From contig JARGXX010000068.1 in NCBI GenBank assembly GCA_030374765.1, positions 4,154,001-4,218,000 of the forward strand: 64,000 nucleotides of DNA, read 5' to 3'. Made by a program: the position numbers and the translations under genes. Origin of the DNA: Agarophyton chilense. Lineage: Eukaryota; Rhodophyta; Florideophyceae; Gracilariales; Gracilariaceae. Each line of letters opens with the position of its first letter. Position 1 is the first letter of the stretch. This document shows positions 1-12,600 of the stretch, piece after piece. The notes under the pieces are model-generated. The model was not told where the DNA came from. It was given only the letters and a program-made list of their open reading frames with translations, and searched no databases.

Positions 1-55
1 AAACGGTGCAATCCACAACTGACAAATAACTCAGCTGCGCCACGTCGCCATCCGT

Positions 56-248
56 GTAAGGATTCAAGTGGAGCATGCTCAAAGCCGTGGCATTCCGCGC
101 CATTCTGTGCATGGAAAACGGCCGCCGTCCGGCCTTATTTTGACGCAGAAACGCTCTGCGCTTGATCAGACGGCGAACTTTGGATATCAGCCTGAACAAG
201 TTGAAATTGTTAGGCCACCCACCCTAACTCTCTTCTATTTTCTTCCAG
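56..248 (+). other. possible 5'UTR intron of the ABCF gene
   Basis: A GTAAG donor lies at 56-60. A good acceptor (CCCTAAC branch-like motif, then a pyrimidine run ending in CAG) ends at 248, twelve bases before the ABCF start codon. The size (193 nt) is near that of the coding introns placed elsewhere. This is inferred from splice-like signals only; the donor could lie outside the window. Confidence 0.35.
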
Positions 249-260
249 CTATCCATCAAA

Positions 261-2321
261 ATGCCGCCGAAGAACAAGTCGAAGAAATTTTTGGCGAAGC
301 AGAGGGCTCGGGAAGAAGCTGAAGCAGCAAAGAAGGGTCCCGAAGCCGTAGAAGCTGTACGCAAGAAATACGAGAAGGGTAGCTCCGCTGCAAAGCCAAA
401 ATTAAAGAAGCTTGACGATGTTGCCTCCTCCGTCACTGCGGGCAGCATCAAGGACGAATTGGGAGATGCTGCGACTGACACTAGTACAACTGCGACAGGA
501 GTCTTAATGTCTGTTTATGGTGCTCGTGACATCAAGATTGGAGGCTTTTCCTTGAACTTTCACAATAAAGTTCTCGTAGAAGACACTATGATCGAGCTTA
601 CGGTCGGAAGACGCTACGGACTTATCGGACGGAACGGTTGTGGTAAGAGTACTTTTCTCAAAGTTCTGGCAGAGCGACAAGTCCCGATTCCGGACTACAT
701 CGATATTCACCTTCTGTCAGAGGAAGCACACCCGACAGAAGATTCTGCGCTTGACTATGTTATTAACTCTGCGAGGGCTGAAGTTGCTAGGCTGGAGGGA
801 AAGGTAGATGAGATTCTCACAGAGGAAGGACCCGAGAGTCTTGTGCTCAACGATATCCACGAAAGATTGGAAGAGCTGGATCCATCAACGTTCGAAAGTC
901 GAGCGAGCACCATCCTATGCGGTTTAGGTTTCAATGCCCAGACGATACAGAAGAAAACAAAGGACATGAGTGGTGGTTGGCGAATGAGAGTTGCTCTTGC
1001 AAAAGCGCTCTTTATCCAACCTACTATGTTGTTACTTGATGAACCTACTAACCATGTAAGTGAAGGATCACTCGAACGATGTCCATCTTTTCTTTCTCCG
1101 TGGCAGTAATCGCTAACTTTGTTGTTCCTGTGCGATGTGCCCTACACCTCACTTGCGTGTCTGTGTTTTTTCCTTACCAGCTTGATCTTTCTGCATGCGT
1201 ATGGCTAGAGGAGTACCTATCGAGATATAACAAGATTCTAATTGTTGTATCTCACTCGCAAGACTTTTTAGACGGCGTATGCACAGATACTATGGTCATG
1301 CAACAGCAAGAGCTTAAGTACTGGGGGGGAAATTACACTACTTACGTGCGAACAAGAGAAGAGCAGGATACTAATCAGTTGAAGCTGTACAAGAAACAAC
1401 AAGAGGAAATGAAACACATTAAGCAGTTCATTGCTTCTTGTGGAACCTGTAGGTTTTTTTTCATTGCAATTAGTAGCATCGACGAAATACTGACTGCTAT
1501 CTCCATGTGCTCCTTTACGCGATTCAGACGCAAATCTCGTACGCCAAGCAAAATCGCGACAAAAACAGCTCGACAAAATGGTCGAGGCTGGATTGCTTGA
1601 ACCTCCTTATGAAGAGCCTCGCTTTAAGTTTTCCTTCTTTGGATGTGGAACACTTGCTCCCCCGCTCATCAGTTTTTCAGATGTTGCGTTTTCATACTCA
1701 GGAAAGAAGGAAGACTACCTTTATTCTAATCTGAGCTTCGGTATAGATGGTGAATCTAGAGTTTCTCTGGTAGGTCCAAACGGTGCAGGGAAAAGCACTC
1801 TTTTGAACCTCATGCTACAAGAATTGAGTCCCTCTGAAGGCAGCGTTTCGCACAAGTCTGGACTAAGGGTTGGTCGATATCATCAACATTCCGCAGATCA
1901 ACTAGACTTCAATCTCTCGCCAGTTGAGTATGTCCGATCGAAGTATCCCAAACTACACGATACTCTCCAGGGATATCGAGCTGAGGTGGGGCGTTTCGGT
2001 ATCACAGGGGAGGCACAGCTCGCACCGATTGCCCACCTTAGTGAAGGTATGAAATCACGTCTAGTGTTTGCGGAAATCGCCATCCGAAAACCGCACATTT
2101 TGTTGCTCGACGAGCCTACAAATGCGCTCGACGTTAATGGAATTGACGCGCTAGCTGAAGCGATCAACAGTTTTGAAGGTGGTGTAGTTCTTGTTTCTCA
2201 CGACTTCCGATTGCTGAGTCAAGTGGCAAGAGAGATTTGGGTTGTGGAACGTGGTGTCAAGATATGGAATGGGGATATTCTGTCTTACAAGGAAAGTCTG
2301 AAGAAGGGCATGAAATTCTGA
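261..2321 (+). CDS. ABC-F ATPase, ABCF2/ARB1 type (two introns)
   Basis: Soluble ABC-F protein with twin ATPase domains and no membrane segment. The family acts in ribosome biogenesis or translation (yeast Arb1, human ABCF2). The frame is broken by two introns that I placed by conserved sequence: join(261..1055, 1181..1448, 1528..2321), giving 618 aa, close to the family's usual ~620. Removing 1056-1180 (GTAAGT...CCAG) restores DEPTNH-LDLSACVWLEE. Removing 1449-1527 (GTAGGT...TCAG) restores the linker ASCGTYANLVRQAKS. Domain 1 has Walker A GRNGCGKST (~res 124), signature SGGWRMRVALAKALF (~236) and Walker B/D-loop DEPTNHLD (~260). Domain 2 has GPNGAGKST (~438), LSEGMKSR (~525) and DEPTNALD (~546), where the usual His is Ala. 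The N terminus is Lys/Ala-rich, as in ABCF2. The lineage call is strong; the cellular role is by family. Confidence 0.93.
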
Positions 2322-3216
2322 GTTGCTTTGCACGTGCAAAACTGCCCTGTATATCCTTGTATCTTGCACCGGAGCAAACTTGCATATTTCACGTTGTAAG
2401 ACAATTACCAGGGACGAGGCTATTTTGCGTTACAAAAACTGGTTGGCGGAGCGGACCCTCCAAAGCGTGGTTATAGCTTTTTTGTTTCACCAACGGCGTT
2501 CGAATATTTGCTGTCATGAATGATTTTTGTCTGCGATACTGGGTGTACGTCGTACTTATTATGGCGAATTGCTATAACCAGGCTGTCACAGTAGGTTACA
2601 AACTTGAAGGAATTCACTCGACATCATCTAGAGCTTAAAGTGAAAATTTTCTGAACGCTATTTGCATCACGCAGTTTTTGAAGTTGGTGCGCGGTGAACG
2701 GGCTAACATATCAAGGTAGGAAAGGAACTGTTCCGAGTAAAAACACAAACGGAGAAAATTCTACTCTACTGCTCGGCTCATGCTTATAGATCAAAGTTCG
2801 AATCAATAACAGGACATGCCGCGAAGCGCTTCGTTCAGGACTCGTCCTGTCCAATCGCAAATAGAAGAGGTAACGATTATACGCAGAAAAAAATAAGTGC
2901 AGATCATCCAGCATGGACAGTTTGAGTTTGATTAAGTACGGATGTTGTATCAAGAGAGGTGTTAAGCGCCGTTGACTAGAACTTTTACAGTCATCGTACC
3001 ATTTCCAGGCCCCAAACGCAGCAGCGCTGACGTTACCAAACAGAGCCTTACTGCACCGAAAACCGGCCAACCCTGAGTGCCTTGGATTACCCGAGCCTCT
3101 ACAGTCAGGGTGAGAAACAGCTAGACGGCGAAAGCACACATGATAAAATGCATATATCCACTTCAATCATACGATTTCTACGGAAAACTTGGCTTGCACT
3201 TCAGGGGAAGAAGAAT
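2322..3216. other. intergenic, convergent 3' flanks
   Basis: Between the convergent ABCF (+) and short Tudor-like (-) genes. Short ORFs on both strands have no recognisable domain. It probably holds the two 3' UTRs. I see no RNA gene or repeat here. Confidence 0.5.
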
Positions 3217-4611
3217 CTATTCAACCGTTTCTTTCGGTTTCCCGTGTTTCTCTTGTTCTTCCTCACCCTCTTTTTCCGTTTGCCCTTCTATTTCCTCCTC
3301 CCCCTCTTTTTCCGTTTGCCCTTCTATTTCCTCCTCTCCCTCTTTTTCCTTCTCACCTTTTTTTTCCTTCTCACCCTCTTTTTCCTTCTCCTCTACTTTC
3401 TTTTCCTTCTCTTTTTCAGATTCTTTGTCTTGCATATCTTTCACTTCCTTCCCATTCGACTGAGGTATCGGTTCTTCCACAACTGGCTTTTTGCTAAATT
3501 CTTTGGCAGCATATAACAAACGTTCCACTTCTTGGAGAGCCTTACCTTGATACTGAATCATTCTACTTATATGATTGAATTCGTTCTCGCTCAGTTTTGA
3601 GTGGGCCTTCATTCTCGCCTCTCCACCGCCAACCACTTCAGCAAAGTCAAGCTGAAAGTTTGCCAGAGCTGCAACAGTTCCTTTGGAGGCTTCCGGCTTG
3701 CGTACGGCTTTCTTCACAGCTTCACGCGCAGCCGCTTCCGCACTTCGCTTCATCATATTGTTTATTTCTGTGAACGCCGTTACAATGGAGGACATTTTAT
3801 CGCTTAAGGGTTTAAGGACTGCCTTGGCACTTTCTAAGGCAGCCTGGACAGCAATCGCAGTTACCGCCTTAGTAGATAGAGCTGAAACTCCATTTTCTTC
3901 TCGGATCGGTTCGTCATCCAACCGGTCCATGGGCTCTTCAACTTGCTTTCGTCTCTTGGTAGCTCTTCCATCTTCTACATTTGGTTTAAGCGGTCTCTTG
4001 GCAGACGTTCTCTTGCGCGTTCGGGGCAGTAAACCAACCGGCTCCTCAATGGACTTGGCTCGACTCCTAGTCGTGCGGCGTTCACGGTCTTCATCGGCAA
4101 CTCTTGCCGATCTTCGAAGCCTTGGCACATCCTCTTGCTCGTTGTCGTCCTCTTTGGGAATGTAGTCGTCGTTGTGAGATTCTTCCTGTGAGTGCTCATC
4201 CTGTTCTTCTGGCGCCACGACATCAGGTACGACGTTCCTCGTTGGGGTGGCGTTCTTTCTGAGTGCCCTACCAGCTCGTCGGCGCGTTTGAGCGCCGTTT
4301 GGTTCGGGTTGGTCATCCGCAGAGACTTGCTTTTCGGATTCTTCATCTTTTTCCTTCTCAGCTATTTTGGGATGCGTGTCGATCTTTGAAGAAGGCTCTT
4401 CAGGTTTGGGGTCTGCTTCAGACTCATCGTCAGAGAATTTGTAAACGTGCTTCCTCGAATCAATATCCCAATCGGTACCGTCTTCCAAGACAACCTTGAA
4501 CTCGAAAGGAGGGGTGAGATTGGCAACACGACCTGGGTAGAACTCGTCGTATCCGTCAAACCAGATAAATACGCGCTGATTAAGGGCAGGGAGCTTCGTG
4601 GTGGGTGCCAT
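3217..4611 (-). CDS. short Tudor-like protein with charged repeat tail
   Basis: Protein of 464 aa. The frame is open further upstream, but the first ATG is at 4611 and immediately precedes the domain. Residues ~12-60 form a Tudor/PWWP-like beta-barrel module (VFIWFDGYDEFYPGRV..., ending ...HVYKFSD). It follows the pattern W-x-x-D/G-x-x-x-Y-x-G-x-V ... D-G, which recurs in the two giant proteins nearby. A basic and acidic disordered region follows (~70-250) with NLS-like clusters. Next is a helical, probably coiled-coil segment (~270-395). The tail is extremely Glu/Lys-rich, with a repeated GEEEIEGQTEKE unit. Such modules usually bind methylated histones or other chromatin ligands, so a nuclear chromatin role is inferred. 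It is head to head with the DNA glycosylase gene (387 bp between ATGs). Confidence 0.72.
   Translation of the reverse strand: MAPTTKLPALNQRVFIWFDGYDEFYPGRVANLTPPFEFKVVLEDGTDWDIDSRKHVYKFSDDESEADPKPEEPSSKIDTHPKIAEKEKDEESEKQVSADDQPEPNGAQTRRRAGRALRKNATPTRNVVPDVVAPEEQDEHSQEESHNDDYIPKEDDNEQEDVPRLRRSARVADEDRERRTTRSRAKSIEEPVGLLPRTRKRTSAKRPLKPNVEDGRATKRRKQVEEPMDRLDDEPIREENGVSALSTKAVTAIAVQAALESAKAVLKPLSDKMSSIVTAFTEINNMMKRSAEAAAREAVKKAVRKPEASKGTVAALANFQLDFAEVVGGGEARMKAHSKLSENEFNHISRMIQYQGKALQEVERLLYAAKEFSKKPVVEEPIPQSNGKEVKDMQDKESEKEKEKKVEEKEKEGEKEKKGEKEKEGEEEIEGQTEKEGEEEIEGQTEKEGEEEQEKHGKPKETVE
3240..3420. repeat. polypyrimidine tract with 36-bp tandem duplication
   Basis: Almost pure C/T on the plus strand. 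It encodes the Glu/Lys tail of the minus-strand Tudor-like protein. A 36-bp unit (CCCTCTTTTTCCGTTTGCCC...) starts at 3266 and again at 3302, adding exactly 12 residues in frame. Shorter degenerate copies follow. This is likely a replication-slippage hotspot. Confidence 0.8.
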
Positions 4612-4998
4612 TTTGGATAGCGCGTACGGGGACAGAGTTGATGGATGGTACAACCTCTAATACTAGTGAGGGCCGTGGCTATACAGGGGGTATCGGTCCG
4701 AAGCGAAATGGCGCGCTTTTTCTCAGATGGGATGATCCGATGTTTTCCGTTTTGGCGCCAGATCACTGCTCCTTTCCCGTGCCAGAGGCGTGATGCCACG
4801 CATACATTGTTGTATGCAACAGTACGAAGCGAACGCAAGAATTGGGGCATGTGACGCACAAAATCCGTTCTTCACCCGCAACCTGCAAAACACCACTTCT
4901 AAAACAAATGCATTTGAAGATGAGTATAGGTAACTCCTGCATCTCGCTCTTACTCTCTTCACCGACGGGCTTAATGCCATGCGATTTGGTTCAGTTAA
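4612..4998. promoter_or_regulatory. shared upstream region, Tudor-like (-) and DNA glycosylase (+)
   Basis: 387 bp between two divergent start codons must hold both promoters. I see no clear TATA box or other recognisable motif. The role is inferred from position only. Confidence 0.45.
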
Positions 4999-5763
4999 AT
5001 GAGGTACTTTCCAAACTTCGTGCCATCTCTCTTCACTCATCCGCGCCAGATGGGCACATCTGCTTTTGATGCGCTGCGCAGCACACGAACTCGCATAGCA
5101 AAGGTCGGACCACGCTCGCATGATACTTTAAAGCTGTCAGATCGCAATGATGACACAGACACAGACGCCTCCAGGCGTGATTTTTCTCGTTATTTTGGTG
5201 ATAGACATCCCCTTCGCATTGTTTTTGTTGGACACAACCCATCAACAAAGAGCTGGGAGCAAGTAGCTCCATACGCTCACAGCACAAACAAGTTTTGGCG
5301 TCTCTTGGAAGAGGCCCAACTGGCACCGCCAAGTCTTTGCAAACCATCGGCACACACACAATTACCTCGTCGCTGCGGATTCGGGTTTATTGACCTCTTC
5401 ATAACTAGCGGAAGTGATGCCTCGAAAGTTAATCCTACTGCTGTGAAGAGCAACGAATGGAAGCACGACTTTTTCGATAGGCTAGTGTCGAGAACAGGGG
5501 GAGTGGCCCCTCTCATTATATGTTGTGTATCTAAAATTGTAGCCCGGAAACTTCTAGGCGGATGGAACGCAGAATACGGACACATTGGTTATGGTCGGGA
5601 ATGGAAGTTGCGTGGTGCCGAGACGAGTGAGGTTTGGGTACTACCGTCTACCAGTGGACGAGCAGGTCTAACCTTCCAGACACGTTTGGTGCCGTTTCAA
5701 AAACTGGCTGTGCACTGTTCTACTCTTCGCAAATGGGTTGATGAAGAGGCCTTGAATACTTGA
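4999..5763 (+). CDS. TDG/MUG-type mismatch-specific DNA glycosylase
   Basis: 254 aa, intronless. Uracil-DNA glycosylase superfamily, TDG/MUG branch, which removes uracil or thymine from G:U and G:T mismatches to start base excision repair. Motif 1 is VGHNPSTKSW (Asn80 at the catalytic Asn of MUG GINPG). It is followed by a block typical of eukaryotic members (TNKFWRLLEEAQL, ~97-108), a GFGFIDL block (~127-133), and motif 2 VLPSTSGRAG (~214), aligned with the MUG VLPNPSGLN loop. The first ~68 residues are poorly conserved, so ATG 5050 (Met18) is a possible start. An organellar targeting role for the basic N terminus is possible but not shown. It converges on the 2501-aa Tudor-like gene. Confidence 0.88.
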   Translation: MRYFPNFVPSLFTHPRQMGTSAFDALRSTRTRIAKVGPRSHDTLKLSDRNDDTDTDASRRDFSRYFGDRHPLRIVFVGHNPSTKSWEQVAPYAHSTNKFWRLLEEAQLAPPSLCKPSAHTQLPRRCGFGFIDLFITSGSDASKVNPTAVKSNEWKHDFFDRLVSRTGGVAPLIICCVSKIVARKLLGGWNAEYGHIGYGREWKLRGAETSEVWVLPSTSGRAGLTFQTRLVPFQKLAVHCSTLRKWVDEEALNT

Positions 5764-6625
5764 TGCCTTTGCGCACAACACCCCTCCATTCTCATTACGT
5801 CCGCTCCCTTGTGCATTCCATGTATCCAATTATGATTCAGAAACTAATTTAACTGATGATATAACGGGAACACTATCGAAGGGCCCAACTGAATATTAGC
5901 GCTTGGCTGTGGTTTTCCCAACGTGTCTGTGCATCGGTCTTCATACAATGACATCATGTGAGCGGTGTGCCAACAACAACAGAGTTGTGCGCGTTGGCGT
6001 TCCCCTTCCGAAACCTCCTTTAGAATCAGAACTCTGGAACTTAGCAGCTCCGGAATGTGAAACATGCCTGGTAGCTTGTAGTCACGATTTGGACCTCGAT
6101 TAAAAGCAGAGCGATAGTTTGTAACCGTTGAAAGCGATTATTTGCGATGATGTAGAGGGGCAAGAGTTGAATACGGTCGAGAAGGCTCTGTCCCCCTCGA
6201 TCAATGGTCTCCATGAACACCATGGTCAGTGTTTGCCAAAATATTGGCAATGAATTGGGATTCGGTTCTGTAATGTACCAACCGCTGCAGAGAAAAACCA
6301 AGGCATCGATAGAAAGTCTTGGTTGGCTTCGCTTTGCTATCGGCACATGTGTCCCATCTATAGCCCCATGGGTTCTTCAGTATCAAAGGCGGATGAGCCC
6401 TCCTCTGCACTATCTTGCTTGTCTTAACTGCCCGTATACAGGTCTTTCTAAGCGTTGGAAACTGATGCAACGGTTTTTATAGTTATGGACTCGACGCAGT
6501 CTTACACTCCACTCCTTGTGTACGCCAAAATACATACCCGACGATACAAGCTGGGCAACTGCTCAGATTCCTTTTCCGACGAAAGCTCGGCATTCCAAAC
6601 CCCGATCCAACGGGTACCGAAATGA
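5764..6625. other. intergenic, no recognised gene
   Basis: 862 bp between convergent genes. Small plus-strand ORFs (for example an ATG ORF of 92 codons at 6204-6482) show no domain, coding-like composition or neighbours to support them. Probably 3' UTRs and spacer. Confidence 0.5.
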
Positions 6626-9600
6626 TCACCGTTTCCCATATTTCTTACTTTGAACATTTCGCCAAGTATTGACGCCATCCATTGGAGCAGAGTTCATGAT
6701 GTGACCAATTTGAGATCTGTAAGGGTCGTTTCCTCTATCAAACCGTTCTTGAAATTCCTGGGTCGAAGGTAAAGGCTCTCTGCGTGTTTGCTCGACAGTG
6801 TAATCGAGTGCCGATAAAGCAGCAGGAGTCGGGGGGTTCATCACATCTACTTGATCTACTACATGGTACCCACTTTCTTGCCCAACTTCGGGTCGAGGCT
6901 CATTTGGTATTCCTTGGTCACTATTTCTATTGTATTCAAAAGGTGATGCAACAGCTCGAGCATCGAACGGGTTCGTTGATTGCCCTGCCGTTGGAGCGTT
7001 ATGTTGAGACAAGGGTGGCATCAAAGACAAGCTCTTGTATCCTTTTCTTGACACTGGTTGCTGGGAAGGCCATCTTCCATTTCCGACGTACGGGTTACCT
7101 TGTTGCTCGACAACGTGAGCCATGGGCTGCGTGGGAGCATCATCGGAACTCCCTTTAAAACCCTGACGTCTAGGAATTGGGCTTGGTAGTGATTCGAAGT
7201 CTCCGACATCTACTCCAGATAGGATTCGTCGTTGAGGAGCTGCCGAGGCCGGCATTTGAGGAAGCCTTTTCATACCGACTGGTTGACGCATTGCAACAGA
7301 GTCTGCGGGCATTGGAGAACTTACAAATGTTCTGTTTTCTACTTGTGGGACAGTAGGCGAAGCACCAGGTAACCGCATCATACCTATCATGCCCGTGGTT
7401 ATCGGAGTTGGAGCTTCATATTCTCCTATGACTCCCTTCCGTTGATTTCTTGGGGATTCGGAGCTCCCTGTGGGCTCTTTAGGGCGACCAACAGATGTCC
7501 GATTCGTTCGACTTTTGCCGGAAGTGGTCTTGTTGCGGGTAGTCTTCAACTGCTTTCTCGTCTTTGTTCCAGAACTTTTGGTGATGGCGGACCTTGATCC
7601 TCGTTTCGCCGGATGGTTCCTTGATTTTGATGTTTGTGAAGTAGACTGATGTAAGATTTCATTTGCCGTAGTCTGAGAACCAGAAGGAATTAAGCTGCGG
7701 TCACTCGTTTCGAACCCGAGATCATTCGTTGACTTCTTGGCGTTTTTTTCAGTTGCCGCTGAAGCATCCGAAGCTCCTGTTGTTCTGGCTTTTGATGATA
7801 TTTGTTCTTTCGAAATAGATGAAGCTAATTCTTTGTCTGACTCTCTTGTGAGAGCCTCAACGGGCGGAGGATTTACCTGTCCTATTTCGGCAGCGATTGT
7901 TCTCGCTTTTGATGTTTGATGTTGATTCGAGATGTTTGTTCCATTCCCAGCGGTGTTCCGCTTAGACGATCCAGTGTCTTGAGCAGTCTGAAGCTTCGTC
8001 GTGTGACCAGGCGGGTTAGAACCAATTGACGTTGTCAGGACGGTATTGGACTGAGGGACAGTAGTTTCTTGCGATGAAATCGTACTCAGACCTTCGCCCA
8101 AATCAGCTTGAGCCGCATGGACGTAGACCCTGGAGACAGGCGTTTCTTTCGGCGAACAATTAGTCAACTTCTTGCCTATGCTAGCTAGTATACTTCTGTC
8201 ATTGGAAGAGTTCTGTGCATCTTCAGCCCGTCTAAGCTGACTGGTACCTGGCTTAACTGAGTGGAATGCACCACTCCGATGCTTTTCAAGCACAGTGGTG
8301 TGTGATATTTTCTCGTTAACTTCATTTGGTGAGACCTGGGCCTGATGCCCATGAACATCACTTTTCGGCTGGGTAGGCGTTTGGCTGCTCAGATCCTTCG
8401 AATCACCCAGCGTATTGCCCACGGACTTATCACAACCAGTTGTCAACAGAGGGCTTTTGGGTTGAGAAACATGTTTATCAGGTTTGAACCGAGTTTCTGA
8501 TGCACCTTTCCCAGTGATTATGGCGGTCTCCGTTTCTATTTCCGTCACTTTATGCTTTTCACGAGTTTCGTCTTGAATCTGGGGTCCATTTTGATCTGAG
8601 ACTTTTGCCGATTCAACGGCAATTTCATTCACACTTCCGGATGGAGCTGGATTTGATCCTTTTTCGATGCCAGTCTTCTCGGCTCTTTGATCAGTCGGGC
8701 CGGTCGAAGCCGTTTTTTTTTCCACCATAAGGTCCGCTGCGGAAATGGGAGGGGTCACACGTGGAGCGGAAGTTGCCTTGTCAGGCTGAGTTTCTTGGGC
8801 TGGATAGGTAGACAAATCAGTTGAACCGGGAGTAAGGGTTGCACTCTGGGGAACGCCGGCCACATCCATAACCGTGCGTGTGCTTGATTGCGTAGGCTGT
8901 GGCAATATTCCGGGCATTGGCTTTGCCACGGATACAGTCACGACTCTAGACGAATCTTTCGACGTGGCGGCAATAGAAGCCATGGGTGTGTTAGTGGACA
9001 GACTTTCAGAGAGAGCGTTGCTTCCAAACAAGGGCAAACCAGTCTTCGCTGCTGTTTGGTGACCTGATGAGGGGTCCGCTGCAGGTAAACCATGAACGTT
9101 TCCCGGCACAGAGACGACATTAGGTCCTGACATGAGCTTAGATTCTTTGACTTTCGCAGCTTGTTGGTCTTCAAGGTTACCATGGTTAGATCTAGGCTGT
9201 GGCAACTGCGTGGTCTTATTAACGACAGAAGGAAGCGTTGGTGGCGTCGGACCAAGGACAATAGTGTGTGGCATGTAGAGCTCGAAGTTTGCGACAGCTT
9301 TGTGAGCGATGGCCTTGGCATACATCAAAGTAGTTTCGTATTGTCGTGCAGATGTCTCCTCCCAAGCTTTTTTGTAGCATATGCTCAGACCGACAAGGAC
9401 TCTCTTTTCAGCAAGCCATTCCACATCAAGAAGCGTGGGCTCCCAAAGAGAATAGTTTGAACGGGCTTTCTCAAAGCTTGCGTCTGAATCCCCAAGAATC
9501 CACTGTATACATATATTCTCACCATCTACATCATTCATGAGACTTCGTCTTGCGGTCGTAAGACCAGATGTCGCGTCGAGATATGTTCTAGCATGTTTGA

Positions 9601-12600
9601 GGCAATTTCTCACACATGCCATAACCCATGAATCCATTTTGTCCCCTGGTTGCTTCGGTGGTTCGCTGCGACCCTCATCCTGCAGTAGCCAAATCGTATA
9701 TATTAGCGAAAGTAACTCCGATACCTGCTTGTCCATAGACTTCCCTAATACTTCGGCGAATTTTGTTTCTCTATCAACCCCAACTGTACCAGAAGTTGGA
9801 TTCGGAGGCTTAGTAACATTCTCCATTGCGGTCGGCCTCGGTGGCAAGAGAGGTCTTGAAGCACTTGGCATAGGCGTTAAACTAGGTTGTAACATTGGAC
9901 TTGACCTCGTCATGGAAGAAAGAACCAATGGTGGTGAAGCCGTCAAACCTGACTTTAGCTCAGACCGTGATAAAGTTGAGGCATTTTGCGCCGGTGGCTT
10001 GTAGTTCAGATTCCCAAGTGGCAAACTCTTCCTTGTCGCCTTTCCTACATTTCGTCCCGTGACGCGAGTCTCTCCAGCTGACTTGTTCTTGACTATCCCG
10101 AGAGGTTTGGACGGCGCAAACTTCAGTGATGATTTCTTAGTGGCCCTTGCAGTTGCCGATCGAGTTAAAAGACCTCGAGAATTTGTTGGAGCAGACCCAG
10201 GCAACGAATATCCTTTCTCTACTCGTACTTTGCTCAGTTCTGCCAATGCTTCCCTCTTCTCTCTCACCAAAAAACGTTCACGGGTTTGTAAGCGCTTCAC
10301 TTCTTCACTCAACCAGTCTGACCTGGTCACTAGATCGGCCAATTTCCTCCGGAGACTCTTTGCCACCGCTTCAGATTTGTCAGGTCGATCTACGGAGTTT
10401 TCAAGTTGACTACCAGGTAGTTGCAGCATCTCCACTGCATGTTGTAGATGCAAGGGTAACGAAGTTTTAAACGTTGGCAGTCGAGTTAGATTCATCTGCT
10501 CTCGTGGCGGCACCGGAGGCGGTGTATCCAGCTTCTTTCTTGTAACAGGGTGTAAGTTATCAAGGGCTTCAAGTCCACGAATATCTAGTTTCCCAAGTTC
10601 TTTTCCAGCCGATACAAGTTCGGAGTTCTGCGATGATAGCGTTTTACGAAATCTGGCAAACTGTTGTATTAGAACTTGTTCCCGTTGTTCCACAACTCCT
10701 CGATATCTCCTGATCAGGCTCATGAACTCATTCCTCACGTTCCCAAGTACAGCATCTTTCTCTCCGTCAGACATTTCCTCCTCGTCTACTGCTTTCGATT
10801 CCTGGGCAGTTGCTCTGTTACGGTGCGTTTTTGCAGCCCTCAAGTACTTGGCGTGGTTCGCTTTCAACTTGCGAAGTTCATTTTCCATACCGTTTAGATT
10901 AATCGAAAACTGTTTCGTGTTCTCTTCGATCCACTTCTTCGCCACCAGTCCTGAGACTGAAACTATATCCGCCACCGTAGTGTTCGTGTTCTTTCTAGAT
11001 TCCCTAAGTCTTTGTGATGGAAATGCCGAAGAGTTCATCGGTGTATAATCGGCCGCAGAAGCACTACCCCTCGACATGAGTCTCCGTCTGTCAGTGGATA
11101 TGCTAGGGGAAGCTGTTTGTCTCCGTAACGAGGGTCGTCTAGATCTTGACCTTGCTCTTGATACAGCACGAGGACGAGGAATGAAATCGGGTTCTGACTG
11201 CAAGACATGTTGAGAAATGGGTTGGGCTCGAGGTGCAGAACGAGCTCGTTGTTGTACTGACTTACGAGCAGGAGGAGCAGCATTAGGAGGAAGACGTTTG
11301 CTCGACTCGTAACGTTGGCCGCGTTGGTGCGATGATGATACAGGAGCGAGAGGTTTACTGCTCGAGATATTTGTTTCTCGAACCGGTGGTCGTTCAGATG
11401 GGGCCTTGGTCATCATAGTAACTTCCAACGGGCTGTCCAAGCTAGGAGTTTCAAGATTCTCAAATGCTGTAAAACCTTGGATTTCGCCTGCTGAAGAGAA
11501 TTTCTTCGTCCGCTTGATCTGCTCGTTTGCCTCGAGAGATGCCGGAGTGGATCGAGTACGCTTTTTCAAGTACGGAGGAGCAAGCGGTGCATCAATGTCT
11601 TGCATCACATTTTCGAAAGTTTCGTCTCCAAGATCAGACAGGTCAACGATTATAGGCTGTTGATTCAGCATTTCAGTGTGTGCTCGAGGCTGTTCCGAGG
11701 CTGTCTTCGAAGTATATGGTTTTGGTGCAATAACACCTTCCGAATCTGGAAAACGACTGAGAGGCTTTCCAGATGATTCTTGATTACGTTCCATGTCTTG
11801 GGAAGCTTTGGTTCTCATCTGCTCTTTGTGATCCAAAGCAGCCATCTGCAGTGTGCTCGCCCCTTTTCTTTTCTGCTCTGTGATTTTTTTCTTTTCTTCT
11901 TCTTCTGCTCTGCGCCCCTGTTCTTGACGCTCTTTTTCTTCAAGTAAGCTTTCTACCTTTCTGAGAGACCGAGATGGTTGGAGTTCAGGTGCTTCCACAT
12001 CAGATGGAGAAGCTCCACCATCCACTGGAGAAATTGTGGGTGGTATGTAGTTCGGGATGCTACCACCGGTTGACTTTCTCGCTGCTTGTTTAACCTTCTC
12101 TCGAGGACCCCGCCGAGCAGCAGGTCGTGCATGTGCAAGCCTTGGTTTTTTCTTCTTCGAGTCTTCCCATCCATATTTCCACTTCCTCACGTGTAAATCG
12201 AGGAAGAATTCGCGATCACCGCCTTCGTATCCAACGTCGTAGAACCACCCATTACTAGTTTTGAGAATGTCTTGAACTGTGCCGGGATAATATTTTCCAT
12301 CAACGTGCCACATGACGACAATCTTATCATCAACCTTTGGAAATGCAGAATAGTCTTGTAGCTGTTGATGTTCTAAAATGCTATCATCGGATTCATTACC
12401 ATCCCTGCCATCGGAAAATCGCCACTTTCGAGTAGTGAGATCTAGATAATACTCTCGTTCTCCCGAGTCATAAGTAATATCGTAAAACTGTTTTCCGCGG
12501 TAGGATAGTACACTGTCTACCACACCCTCGTAGTATAACAGGTCGATGTGCCACAAAACGCGAAGCCTATCGCCCTTTACAGGTCTTGATTGGGGCTTTC

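Noticed and set aside
4612..4653. Longer N terminus for the short Tudor-like protein
   Set aside because: The extra 14 codons begin at TTG; the first ATG (4611) directly precedes the domain.
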